NCBI RefSeq assembly: GCF_921293095.1
Contig: NC_060258.1
Coordinates: forward strand, 2,480,001 to 2,544,000
DNA: 64,000 nt
Origin: Ischnura elegans
Lineage: Eukaryota; Arthropoda; Insecta; Odonata; Coenagrionidae
Reading direction: 5' to 3'
Numbering within the stretch: position 1 is the first letter of the stretch; each line of letters starts with the position of its first letter. Made by a program: the position numbers and the translations under genes. The notes below the pieces were generated by a model, which worked only from the letters and a program-made list of their open reading frames with translations, was not told the DNA's origin and made no database searches. This document shows positions 45,901 to 58,710 of the stretch, one piece after another.

Positions 45901-48645
45901 GGATTGTGGAAGGGGAGTCGGTAGGGGCTAAATGAGTGCAGTTCTGTCCAGTGCAGCTTCCCATGCTGTAACCAAGCTACTGGAGTTCCGGGCTTTATTT
46001 GACTCTACAGCATTACCTATGTTATTCTCGATCCCGTGGGATTTGTAAAAGAAGTAACTTAGATTGAAATTTACTTATTAGAAAGAATTAAAGCCTACTA
46101 GCCACACTAAACAGCATGCAATTTTTATACATATCACATTCCCCATTTCACTACCGACAGGTATTATAGCTTAATTTTTGACTTAAATCGATTTTCCCGG
46201 TTCCACCACTGAGGTGATTGTCTGCAATCATAACACAGCCACAAGGGAAGTGTCACTTAACCAAGATATATTCAGTTAAACAATGGTACTGTCCCTTTTC
46301 TAGGTTTTGAAATAAAAACTAATGTAAGTATATATTCAAACTTGCAGCTTTTGAGAAAACACCGAAATGTCTATTTGAAAGAACCGAATTTCCAATTTCA
46401 AAGTACTGCTTTTCTCCCTCTCAAACCATCAAAAAATTCACATCCCTAATCATAAGTGGTGTTTTCTTGAGGAATTTTACATCCAGGGACTAAATAAAAA
46501 CTTGCAATTCAATTCAAGTTGAACATCATTAGCTTTCCCGGAAATAACTGAACCATTTACAACTTATTAGCTCAAAAGGCATAAGACAGTGCTTTCAAAC
46601 ACGTGAAGTTGTTTCAGGTGGAAAAGAAATATATCCGTGATAAAATATAAAAAACAAATGATAACATCACCCCTTTAAAGTATACATACACTACTTACCA
46701 TGGCTTCAATAATATGCGATTTTCATGTTTCATAACCTTACAAACAGACTTATATGCTAAGCTACACAAAGCAGAGTAACCAGTTCATTTATAAGCCACA
46801 GAAAGTCTAGCTACCATTGATGGAAGAAGCATGAAAGAAATAGACAATGGAATAGTAAAGGCACAAGGAGCATTCTCCAAAAAAGAAAGTTCTACTCACA
46901 ACTGAGAATACAAATACAGAGGTAAGGAAACAATGCATCAGATTCTAAGTATGGAACATACTTATAATTGGTGGCTTCAAAATTTACAGCTGCAGAACAG
47001 TTAAGAGATAATTGTGAGTTTAAACTTCCATGCAATATTCCTTCGATGATCTCTATTTTCAAAGCAATTCACCTCTTTCAATTTCTATTCTAGGTAAATG
47101 GTTTTTCATGATAACTTCTTGATTTTTCTACCCGCATTCCTATATTTGGCCATTGTTCTCTTGGTTTTCCCTCTGTATGGCTCTATCAAAATCACCTACT
47201 GCAGCACAGTATTCCTGTGTCACAAAGGTCCTACGACAGCTGGGAGGGAATGATGCGATTGTGTTTGAAACTAATGCAGACCCTTTATGTGTTGATACTA
47301 TTCATACACAACTCGGCCACCACTCCATTTCTCCTGCGTAAATACCAATGACCTCAAAGTCTTTAGCATAGATCCTCTACCTGGAAGTCAATCGCCCGAT
47401 AACCTATGATGGCAAAAATTACATCTCATACCGTATTGCTTAAAGAAACTCATTTCCACTAGCTCCACGCATAATTAATGATCTAAATTAACTATTGTTA
47501 TTCTGTTAAAGAGTGGAGATAAATTACTTTGGTAGGCCAACTATCTAAATCCAATGATGAGTAATGCTTTTGTCCATTGCACAGCAATGGATTTCGATTA
47601 ATATAGGGACAAAGAAGATTTGAGGCAAGCAATATTAGTAAAATGCATAAAATGATATCACTTTCATGAGCACTGAGCGCAAGTTCACGTGTTATCATGA
47701 GAGCGATAAAGTTTTTTGATTAGGCTATACTGGATTTTTATTGCGCTATACGAGGCATGGGTGTACATCCATCTGAGCCACAAATTATCCATGGCAGTGG
47801 CAACATACCACTGGCAATACCATTAGAACATTACCAATTCATTTTCCTTGTATTTTTTGGACACAACGTGCAGAAAAATATGAAAGAAAACAGTGGCGCG
47901 GGGAAGAAGCCGACCTTATGCAACAAGCATCACATATCTATCCCGCTGTGCAGTCGACAGAAGAGGGAAAAACGGAAGCCGCACAGGGGGTTGATTTTGA
48001 GTTTTACATGGTCAGCTTTGAAACAGTTAACATCACTAACAATTGATACCTTTTGGCAATCGACTAGCATTGCCGATGCCCAACACTCAATTCAAATATG
48101 GTAAACAAGGTCTAAAATATCCATCATCCCCACAGTAAATTCCTCTTCACTTTCATCACAAAATCCAATTCTGCAACATTTTGATTCCTATGAACATCAA
48201 TCTCTCATAAGGAATACGAGTTATGTAGTTGAATCTAGCTAGCAGCTACATTATGATGTCATGGTCAATCTGTTTCACTGAACGTAAGTCAATAGTATTC
48301 AGTTTAACTCTCGATCCCCAACATCCCCCCTTCCACTCCATGGTAAACGGAAGTGAAACTGTGTTTGTAAGATCACATACCAAATGACTGCTCAGTGCTG
48401 AGATGAAAGAAAGCTTACTTGCTCAGTGAGCAAAGTTGAGCAGCCAGTTTGGCAAAATACACCAAATCTGTTCATTACATTTAATTTAAACGATTCAAAC
48501 ATGAAAGCTCTTCTGTAGTTGTTCATGATTGAACAGGCAAGGCAAAATGCAGTATGTTTCTGCAGAAAGGTCTTAGGAATAATGCAAAATAGAATGACAT
48601 TGTGCCAGAGAAAAATTAAATTACACTTGGCAAAAGTACACTCAC
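45901..48645. other. intron, nothing recognised
   Basis: 2.7 kb of intron without a recognised exon, SINE box or terminal repeat. ORFs at 47757-48104 and elsewhere lack motifs. Confidence 0.4.
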
Positions 48646-48765
48646 CAGGTCATCAGTGGCCAATGGGTCAGAGGCATCACTTAAAATTCCAGCTGGATGT
48701 GACGTGTCGAGAACAGGAGAGTTCCCTTCACTCAGAGGGTCTTCTTTCTCGTCCTTCACGTGAAA
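48646..48765 (-). CDS. zinc-finger gene, internal exon
   Basis: 120 nt (40 codons, phase 0/0) between the acceptor TTGTTCTCTCCTAG and the donor CTG|GTGAGT. It reads FHVKDEKEDPLSEGNSPVLD then TSHPAGILSDASDPLATDDL, an acidic linker with a VKDEKED segment resembling the KEEP region of the next exon. The plus-strand 109-codon frame over the same bases is a shadow. Confidence 0.82.
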
Positions 48766-49464
48766 CTAGGAGAGAACAATGGGCGTCACTCAATAAAAGC
48801 AAAACAATAATTCCCTCACTCGATAATGAAAACTCCTCTTTTAATTGAGACCACTCCAGCTGGCCAAAATACTCATGAGAATCATGCAACTCACAGATCA
48901 AACTCAAGAATATTAATGCTCAACTAGGGAGCAGGGAGCTACGCTGCCAAGAGCACATGATTTTAATGAGAGTATTGGCCACTTACATTAAGGGCACCAC
49001 AGTGGGAACGATACATCGAGGTTCCACTGAAAATTAATTTGTCTTCATCATTTCTTCACCTAGGCTTATAAAAAGGATCCACAATAGTTTATGCTGGTTC
49101 CTCAGTTGAAACAATGGAGGATGATGGCTTGAACAAATAGAGGGCAACCATGAGAGACAGCCTTGCAATAGCCACCACTAATGGCTTGAACAGAGATATG
49201 ACAAGGGATTCCGAAATTATACTCCATGGGATTAGAGACATTTCTGTCAACAGATTATCAATGCTGTACAACTGCTGTTGACTTGCACGAAAAAAAATTG
49301 TGTGTTTCCACTTCCTGCCTCCTGTGTCACTACTAGAAAGAACAACATCTTAAGGTTGCATTATGCCAGTGACTTCCCACCAAAATTCTTAAATTTGTAA
49401 CAGACACACCCCCATTCCTCATACAACCGAGAAATTTGTAAAACTGAAGGTGATTAGACTCAGT

Positions 49465-49657
49465 GGGTGCTTTCCATTCATACAACTCATGAGTCGACTT
49501 GTGTCGGCTCGCGGCATTTGTTTATAACTCTCCTATTCCTGTGCGTTACCGTTTGTTGACTTGTGTCACAACAGTCGGCGACACACACCGAATGGAACAC
49601 GAAAACCGCGACGCAAGTCGACTTGAGTCGACGTGTGTCAATGAATGGAAAGCACCC
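49465..49657. mobile_element. 193-bp MITE with GGGTGCTTTCC ends
   Basis: GGGTGCTTTCCATTCAT at the left and its exact inverse at the right, then GTCGACTT/AAGTCGAC words inside. AGT flanks both ends (49462-49464, 49658-49660), consistent with a 3-bp target duplication as made by PIF/Harbinger-type transposases; the assignment is tentative. It lies about 30 bp downstream (minus-strand sense) of the donor of the 49689 exon. Confidence 0.7.
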
Positions 49658-49688
49658 AGTGTTCACTGTGAATGAGATTATAACTTAC

Positions 49689-49856
49689 CAACTTATCCTC
49701 CCTGGGCAATAAGCAGTCTGGCACAGGAATGTACACTTCAGTCATTTGGGCTGAGCATGTGAACTCTGAAGTGTTTTCAATGACATCTTGAATGCAGTCC
49801 TTAGTCTCCACAAAAGGCTCCGACTCCTCATCTTCTGTCCCTCCTCCTTCAAAACT
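49689..49856 (-). CDS. zinc-finger gene, most upstream recognised exon
   Basis: 168 nt (56 codons, phase 0/0) between the acceptor TACTTTTTCCTCAG and the donor TTG|GTAAGT. It encodes SFEGGGTEDEESEPFVETKD, then CIQDVIENTSEFTCSAQMTE and VYIPVPDCLLPREDKL. Strongly acidic; no ZAD or BTB domain. An upstream start exon must exist but none was recognised up to the Helitron-like array. Confidence 0.78.
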
Positions 49857-50684
49857 CTGAGGAAAAAGTAACAGAGATAAACCTTTATCTCTTTAAAATA
49901 CATACATGGGGTACTCAAAGCATTACGGAGAAAAATGTTACACGTATTGCCTCTGCTATCATATAAAAATAGCTTGGTCTCTGCATGCCTGTTAATCAAA
50001 TACTGAAAAGCTACAGAACAAACTAAAAAAAATTAACAGGAAGATCGCTGATATTCCAGGTTCACACAGTGTCTTTTCTAAATATCTTAGGGACCATGGA
50101 AGCTGCCCCTTCACAGCAAAATACACGACAGAGAATGGAGATTATTCAGATGTATCATTTTTCCGTTTTTTTTCAAATCATGAGAAATCAAAAGAGAGAC
50201 TGAAGATTCAATTTTTTGCAGTTAAGAAAATGAATTGATCAAGTTTCTTATTCTTGCACTCAATTTGCTTCTGCAATTATCATTTTTGTAGTAGTAGCTG
50301 TTACCTGGCCAAGATCACTATTTATTCTTTTCTCAACAGTAGAGCCATAGAAAAAAACAAGTGGAGAAAATTTTTTCAATGTTCCTATTATGCTCTTATA
50401 CCTCCTGTTAATACTCAAATATAAACTCTAGAAGAGAATACAAGGTGTAATATTTATGCAGAAAGAAAACAGACCTCAAAATCATCTTCTCTTCCATAAC
50501 TATTTCATGAAATGGATTTTTAAATTACCCTGTTATTATTATCCTTAAAACATGCGAAACCAATCACAGCGCAATTAAGTATTATTCTCGAAACAAAGTT
50601 CCTACTGCCTGTCAATAGATGGCTATAGCACTGATTGTTGGTCAATTTTGAACTACCAGAATAATCATGACTCAAGCTTAGACA

Positions 50685-51365
50685 TTAGGTAAACAAACTG
50701 CTCAACAACCATGATGAATATGTCACAGCATTAGATCCTTAGTGTTGAGAGATGAGCACCATAAAGTTAACCGAGATACTGCTATAACAGAAACACTGTT
50801 ACAAGATTGGTATCATTGCTTCAAGGACAATCATTTCAATGATGACCACTGTCTATGTAAAGAAAGGCCAAAAACCTCCAGAGAAAATCAATTGGAGGCA
50901 TTGCTCAAAGATGATCAATGCCATACTTACTCAAAAAGAGACTGCTTTGTATTTGTAGTTGCCCACCAAGCCATTTCCAAGGGATTGCATGCATTAGGAA
51001 TTTAGTGTCAAGCGAGGAAATTTTGTTTTCAATTATTCAACAGTAATTCCACAGCACAAAACCTCACATCACAATGCCTAGAACATTAAATATTAAAACC
51101 TAACTGGAAACACTCAAATGCAAAGGCTGAATGCACTCACCAAATTCCCCAGACATTGAACCATCTTATTATTATTTGTTGAATTCAATATTGCATGGTC
51201 TGGCAGATCAGCAGTTGCACTCATGTGAATACATTGAAAAATGGCTTCATTCATGCATAACCTCAAAAGATGAACACTTAAACCATTCCAGTATTCAAGC
51301 TTTGCCACAATGATGGGAAAAAAACTACAGCTAGAAATGGACAACATCCTTCCTTTTACACCTCA
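50685..51365 (+). pseudogene. internally deleted mariner transposon
   Basis: Near 50780: NRDTAITETLLQDWYHCFKD, then LEALLKDDQCHTYS and HQAISKGLHALGI, the paired helix-turn-helix domain of mariner transposases. From 51131: HSPNSPDIEPSYYYLLNSIL, HGLADQQ, and WLHSC then KDEHLNHSSIQALPQ, the DD34D C-terminal part, with the conserved S-D-Y changed to S-Y-Y. The catalytic middle is deleted. Possible decayed TIRs are TTAGGTAAACAAA at 50685 and, in inverse, TGAGGTGTAAAAGG ending at 51365. Not functional. Confidence 0.82.
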
Positions 51366-52940
51366 CCCACAAGATATTCTAATACCTACATTTCTATCAT
51401 GTGGTGGACAGAGCCTCATTAATCAACCACAATTATAAATTATTAATCACATCAACCATTAAAATACAAAATAAATACACATCACGAACTAAATCCTTAA
51501 CTCTACAGTTAGGTGACAACGTTTCTCACCACAGTAATCTGCATAAATACAAAGGTATTAAAGAAATCATTAAAAAGCATTAATTATACCTTATGCACAA
51601 AGAAAATATTTCTGTCAACACACTCCAAACTCATTGAGCAAAATTGATCCACAAACTAAAACAGCATCCCATTCCAAATATCATGCAATCAGTACACAAA
51701 ACATTGGCTGCTATTCTGGATAAGCGTTGCAAAAAATAGCATATGCTATTCTGCGGGTCATTATTGCAACGACCCCGTATTCAGAATGAAGTGTAGTAAT
51801 AATTTTGTTCGGAATAGCAGCATGCTATTTCTTGCGTGAGCTATTTGGAAGCTCCGCCCCTTCCCGTATGAAAAATTTTCTGAACAGTTTGCGCAACCAA
51901 TGAGGGAGAAGATATTTTATATATTTTTCTGTATTTTATGGAATATTGACTTGCAATTAAAAATAATTGCTTCATTTGCATTTAAAAATTATATTAAACC
52001 GTGGATTTATATAATACGCTTTGAAAATATTGTTTATGAAATCAGCTGATTGTTGTTGTTTTGATATCACAATGGCTTCAGACAGGTGGGTTAGGTCATA
52101 ATTTTACTGTTATAATGATGATTTATCGGGCATATATATTGAATCATTTACCTATATCCGATCGGTCCTTTATCGTGAGATATATGTTATGCGAAATAAT
52201 CATTGAAAGCTAAATATGTTGGATTTTCTTCGTAATTGTCTTAGGCTTCGAAGTCTGTCTGTTCGTTGCATGTCAAAATAAATATGTACCAACTTTTATT
52301 GCTTTGATCGTGACGATATAGCTTTATTGTATGGACTAGAAGCTTTCGTTTTTAATACCAACTTTATATTATATGACTCCCTAATTTCAGTATTCAATCT
52401 CTGTTTAGGAACTGAAGTAGGTGGCAACGTCACAGCTGTGCTTTCATGTATTACGATGGAAAAGTATCGATATTTCAGCTGCAGATTTGGAAAAAGCAGA
52501 GGGAGGTGATGGTGAATTTGAGGATGATGGAACAGCTGTGAAAAAGTGAATCTAGCAATAGTGAATCGTGTGGAAAGTGCTGTTGTGTCAGTTATCATTG
52601 TTTTCGTATCAGCTGATTTTAATGTGCTCATTGAAATTTTGTATAGACCCTGAACCCTGCCGATATACTGAAAATTAATTGTGTGAATAACTTGCTTGGC
52701 TATAGAGGAAACAATTTGTATTGAATTCCACATGATATATATTGCGTTTATGATGTACATGAATATTCCATTAAACGTTTGTGGTGAATCATATTTGTTC
52801 GGAAACTTTATTGGTGTTCGGAGAAATCCTTTGTTTTCAAGCAAGTATTTCAAGTCGACTGCCCGTTATAATTTAGTAAATTTTAAGTTTTAATTGTAGA
52901 AGGTAGCGAATAGTGGGGAAAACAATTTCGACTCGTTGCA
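51366..52940. other. upstream of the zinc-finger exons, nothing firm
   Basis: Contains a CCAATGAG-like box and a GC-box-like GCTCCGCCCC near 51855-51905, which could belong to a promoter. No exon in phase with the 49856 exon was found. Confidence 0.3.
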
Positions 52941-55920
52941 TCCTATCTATATACAGCCCTTGTGGTGACTGACTGACTGATGGATACAAATTCCCGAACA
53001 CTTCTAGAAGTGCTGGAGAGCTGAAATTTGGCACGCGTGCGGGAAACCGGAAATGATCCGGAGGAAAAATCCGAAAACCGGAAGTTTCCGCCACGTGTCG
53101 TCACTAGGACGACAAAATGGCCGAAATCGGGCTTTTTTCGGGGACCATCTTTCGGTTTTTATTTTACTGCGCGCGAATTATGCGTGACACACGGGTCGTT
53201 AATGCCTTTTTTGAAAGCTGATGAACGTTGGCACGTAATAAAGTAAATTTATTAGTTTCCATTTGAGAAAATTGCAGCCAAAATGGCGTCCAAAAATTGA
53301 TTTTTCGAATACAATTTCATAACTTCCGCTCCATTCCAGTTAATTTAAAGTGTAGGGTAACTAAAATGATTATTATATATGCTTATAACATTCTCTACGA
53401 AATGTAGGCAACAATTTACTTTCGTCGTCCTTGGTTACTCAGAAAAAAAAATAAAATATTTCGAAAATCACCGAAAATTACGATTTCCAAAAGATTAACA
53501 CAAGATTTTGTCAACTCTAACCTTACCGATTTCTTTCAAACATTGTAGTTACATACAACTTTGCATTGTCTTTCAGAAAACATGAATGTTTAATGAATGA
53601 TTCAACGCATTTAACTGCGAAAAAATAAAAATGGCGGGCGCTACTCACTTTTTTCGGGGACTGGTTTGCTTTTTATTGTATTACTCTCGAAATATGGATG
53701 TCATAGGGCTCACTTCTGTTAGATATGAAAGTAAATGAATGTGACCATATAGTATCGTCATCTTTAAACCCCCCGAAACCGCCTAAAAAATTAAAATTTG
53801 CACATAAGTAGCCTTTTCGGGTACTTTACGTCACGATTCCGCCGCTTTCCCAAGAATTACCACTCATCGCTACGGAATTAATGTGGACGATTGATGACCC
53901 CTGGCAGTACAAAGCTATAAATCCCCGGTAAACCCACATACACCCCCCAAAAAATAAAAAAATTCATAAAAGTCTCCTATTTGGGAACTTCTAGTAAACA
54001 ATACGCCGCACTACCCGTACACTCTGAGCTCTAGATGCGGAATATTTTATGAGGGCGGGCCACCGCAAACCATACGGGAAAATATACCAGAAACTTCCGG
54101 AGGAAAAATCCGAAAACTAGAAGTTTCCGCCACGTGTCGTGGCTAGGACGACAAAATGGCCGAAATCGCGCCTTTTCCGGGGACGGTATTTCCGTTTTTA
54201 TTTTACTGCGCGTGAACGGTGTGTGCCACGCGGATAGTTTATGTACGCTTTGAAAGCTGATGAATGTAGTCACGTAATTATGCAATGGATTTAGATAATT
54301 TTAAAGTAAATTGCTGCACAAATAGCGTCCGAAAATGCTTTTTCGAAACAAATTTCATAACTCCCTCTCCCATCGTCGTAATTGCAGGTGTAGGATACTG
54401 AAAATGGTTATTATATATGCTCATAAAATCGTCTACGATATATAGGTAATAATTTTCTTTCGTCGTCCATGGTTTTCCAGAAAAAATAAAAACGTTCCCA
54501 AAATTACCGAAAATTACGATTTTCAAAAGATTGACACAAGATTTTTTCAATGTTTTCCCGACCGATGTCTTTTAAACTCCACAATTACATACATCTATGC
54601 ATATGGTTTCCGAAAATATAAGAACTTAATAAATGTTGCAGTCGATATAACTGCGGAAAAATAAAAATGGCGGACAATACTAATTTTTTCCGGGAAGAGG
54701 TTTACTTTTTATTGTACTACTATCGAAATATGGATGTCATACGGGCAACTTCTCTTATACATGATAGTAAATGCATGTGACCATATGATAAGGCCATATT
54801 TAAGCCCCCTGAAAACCCTAAAAAATTAAAATTTGAATGTAAGTAGCCTTTTTGGGTACTTTTCATCACAATTCCACCGCTTTTCTAGCCTTAACACTCA
54901 TCGCTAAGGAATTGATATAGACAATTGATGACCCCTGGTAGTAAAAACCTATAAACCCCCGGTAAACCCACCTACAACCCCCAAAAAATAAAATTTTGTA
55001 TATAAGTCTACTTTTTCGGTATTTTTCGTAACTTTCCACCGCTGGTTCTTACCCCAGCGACTCATCCCTACGGAATTCAAGTGAACGGATGGTGACCGCC
55101 AGGAGTACACACATATAAACCCCCGGTATCCCCCTGAAATCCCCCCAAATGTAAAATGTGCCATTAAGTCTCCTATTTGGGAACTTCTCGCAAGCATTAC
55201 GCCGCACTACCCGTCCCCTCTGAGCTCTAGATCCGGAATATTTGATAAGGGCGGGCCACCGTAAATAAAACGGGAAAATATATCAGAAAACCTCCGATCA
55301 CCTCCTGGAAGCTCGCCGAAAAAAAATTTAAAAAATGTTAAATGCGCTTTTCCGAGTAGTTTTCGTCACAATTTACTCTACTACTGACTGGTGCCTCTAC
55401 TACTTATTAAAACCCCCGATAACCCCGTGAAACCTCCCAGAAGATTTTTCTAATAAATCGCCTATCCGGGTAAAACAATCGTCAGAATTCTGCCACTGTT
55501 CCAGACCCCTAGGACTTATCCGCACGGAATTTATGAGAACGATTTGTGACCACTGGTTTTCACACGTATAAAACCCCCGGTATTCCGTTGGAACCCCCGC
55601 AAAAAATGAAAACTTGCCATTAAGTCTTCTTTTATGGGTACTTGTCGCCACCATTACGCCGCATTGCACTACCCTTTAAAATCATCGCCACATGATCACT
55701 GTGGACGATTGATGACCGCATGTATAACACATGAAAACCCCCGAATCCCCCTGGGCACCCTCTCGGTGGAGAGGACCATTTATGAGGACTACGTGGAGCA
55801 GCCGCGGGGGGCTCTTCATCCTCAAGGCGGCGAAGCCGCCCCACAACGAGGAACGGTGAAGTCGTTCCGAGGAGTAACTGGCGTAGGCGAGGGGGAGCTT
55901 CAGTAACCCTTGGGCGGCGA
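52941..55920 (+). mobile_element. Helitron-like unit 1
   Basis: Starts TCCTATCTATATACAG, preceded by A at 52940, then GACTGACTGACTGATGG and GAGCTGAAATTTGGCACG, a 5' arrangement I associate with Helitrons. The unit is non-coding. It holds two copies of a module beginning GGAGGAAAAATCCGAAAAC (53060, 54095), each followed by an AAAATGGCG-type module, then C-run-rich sequence (AAACCCCCGG repeats). Its GC-rich hairpin tail (from 55745) is cut short and fused directly to unit 2. Confidence 0.6.
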
Positions 55921-58710
55921 ACTGACTGATGGATACAAATTCCCGACCACTTCTAGAAGTGCTTGAGAGCTAAAATTTGGCTGGCGTGCGGGGAACCCAA
56001 AATGATCCGGAGGAAAAATCCGAAAACCGGAAGTTTCCGCCACGTGTCGTCGCAAGGACGACAAAATGGCCGAAATCGCGCTTTTTCCGGGGACCGTATT
56101 TCGGTTTTTATTTTACTGCGCGCGAACCGTGCGTGCCAATGGATTGTCAATGCATTTTTTGAAAGCTGATAAACTTGCGCACGTAATTATGTAATGTTAT
56201 CATTTTATAATTAAGCAATATGCTGCTAAAATGGCGTCCGAAAATTAGTTTTTCAAAAAATATTTCATAAGTTCCGGTCCCCTCGTCGTAATAATAGGTG
56301 TAGGATATTGAAAATGATAATTATATATGCTCATAACATCGTCTACGAAATGTAGGTAACAATTTTCTTTCGTCGTCCTTGGTTACTCAGAAACAAATTA
56401 AAATTTGCCAAAAATCACCAAAAAGTACCATTTCCAAAAGATTAACACAAGATTTCGTCCAGTTTTACACGACTGATTTCGTTCAGACTTAGTATTTACA
56501 TAAAACTATGCATTTTGTTTCAGAAAAAGTAAACGTTTTTACAATATTGCCTTCGATAAACCAACAAAAAATTAAAAATGGCGGACACTTCCCATTTTTT
56601 CCCGGGAGTTCGTTTACTATTTATCGTTGTACAGGCGATAAATTTCCGTCACACGGACCGTTGTTATATATTATGAAAGCCAATAAATTTTGCCACCTAC
56701 TTATGTAATTTTTGAAGTTAATGTCTAAGTTAAACGCTTTCAAAATGGCGTCCAAAAATCTATTTCTCGGAAAATGTTTAATATTTTCCACTGCCATCGG
56801 CCTAATTCTGTGAGTTGGACAACGAAAATGATTATTATATATTTTCATAACATCATCTACGAAATGTAGGTAACAATTTTCTTTCGTCGTCCTTGGTTAC
56901 TCAGAAAAAAATTAAAATATTCCGAAAATCACCGAAAATTACGATTTCCAAATGATTAACATAGCATTTTGTCAATTTATACCTCACCGATTTCTTTCAA
57001 ACTTTGTAGTTACATACATCTATGCATCATCTTTCTGAAATCATAAATATTTAATAAATGAATTGATCGATATAACCGCGAAAAAAAAATGGCGGGCACT
57101 AATAATTTTTTCCGGGGAGAGATTTACTTTTTAATGTTTTACTCTCGAAATATGGCTGTCATAGGGGCAACTTCTCTTAGATATGATAGTAAATAGATGT
57201 TACCATGTAACATAGTCATTTTTAAATCCCCTAAAAATCCCTAAAAAATTACAATTTGCATATTAGTAGCCTTTTCGGGTACTTTTCGTCACAATTCCGC
57301 CACATTTCCAAGCCTTACCACTTTTCGCTACGGAATGGATGTAGACAATTGATAACCCCTGGCTGTAAAAACCTATAAACCCCCGGTTAACCCACATTCA
57401 CACCCCAAAAAAAAAATTAGCATACAATTCTACCATTTTGGGTACTTTTCGTGACTATTCCACCGCTGGTTCTTACCCAAACGACTCATCCCCACGGAAT
57501 TTATGTGAACGGATGGTGACCGCCAGGAGTACACACACATAAACCCTCGGTATTCCCTGAAACCCCCCGAAATGTAAAATGTGCCATTAAGTCACCTATT
57601 TGGGAACTTCTCGCAAACATTACGCCGAACTACCCGTCCCCTCTGAGCCCTAGATCCAGAATTTTTCGTGAAGGCGGGCCACCGTAAACCATACGGGAAA
57701 AAATACCAGAAAACCCCCGATCACCTCCTGGAACTTCGCCAAAAAAAATTTTTAATTTGCCTTTCCGAGTAGTTTTCGTCACAATTTAACCAGTGCCCCC
57801 ACCACTTATTAAAACCCCCGATAACCCCGTGAAACCTCCCAAAACATTTCTAATAAATTGCCTCTCCGGGTAAAAGAATCGTCAGAATTCCGCCTCTATT
57901 TCGGACCCCTAGGACTTATCAGCACGCAATTTATGAGAACGATTTGTGACCACTGGTTTAACACAAGTATAAAACCCCCGGTATTCCGTTGGAATCCCCC
58001 GCAAAAATGAAATATTTCCCATTAAGTCTTCTTTTATGCGTACTTGTTGAACTTACTACGCCGCATTGCACTACACTTTACAATCATCGCTGCATAATCA
58101 CTGTGGAAAATTGGTGACCGCATGTATAACACATTGAAACCCCGAATCCCCCTGGGCACCCCTCTCGGTGGAGAAGACCATTTATGAGGACTTAGCGGAG
58201 TAGCCGCGGGAGGCTCTTTATCCCCAAGGCGGCGAAGATGTTCCGAGGAGTAACTGGCGTAGGCGAGCGGGAGCTTCAGTAACCCCCGGGGGGCGAAGCT
58301 GCCCCGATGTTCAAGCGGCGTAGCCGCTGTGGGCACCATCCACCCCTGGGCGGCTAAACCGCCCCTTAAACGAATAACGGTGAAAAAGTTCCGAAATGCC
58401 CTCGCCCTCTGGGCGGCTATGCCGACCCCAGACGAGGAACGGCGAGGCCGTTCCGAGTGTTAAGCGGGGCAGCCCCGGGGGGGCATACGCAACCCCTGGG
58501 CGGCGAAGCCGCCCCTCAACGACGAACGGCGAAGCCGTTCCGAGGAATGAGTAGGGCGCTTCCCTACCCCCTGGCCGGCGAAGCCGGCCCCTAGCCGAGG
58601 TGAGATTATTCGAATTAAAATTCTTCGAACGACCACAAATGTAGACGGCGAAGCCGGAACCGGGGTTTTAAGGGGCGGAGCCCCTTAACGAGCGCGCGCA
58701 GCGCAGCGAG
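55921..58710 (+). mobile_element. Helitron-like unit 2
   Basis: Begins within the head (ACTGACTGATGGATACAAAT), so the TC terminus is lost at the fusion with unit 1. It has one GGAGGAAAAATCCG module, two AAAATGGCGTCC modules (56228 and 56743), the C-run region and a full GC-rich hairpin tail from 58140. The tail ends in a TTAAGGGGC/GCCCCTTAA hairpin and GCGCAGCGAG at 58710, where unit 3 begins at once. No ORF of note. Confidence 0.6.
58140..58709 (+). repeat. GC-rich hairpin array (tail of unit 2)
   Basis: About a dozen short inverted repeats with 3-nt loops in succession, for example GGGCGGC-GAA-GCCGCCC, GAACGGC-GAA-GCCGTTC, GGCCGGC-GAA-GCCGGCC and GGGGC-GGA-GCCCC. Some are imperfect (GGCTATGCCGACCCC). 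The rest of the unit is AT-rich, so the tail stands out in composition. Confidence 0.8.

Noticed and set aside
52079..52530. small plus-strand gene starting MASDR with a GT donor
   Set aside because: None of the acceptors tried downstream gives an open joined frame; each leads to an early stop.
58140..58709. CRISPR-like array from repeated GGCGAAGCCGCC words
   Set aside because: Spacing and sequence vary, there are no unique spacers of constant size, and the context is a eukaryotic transposon.
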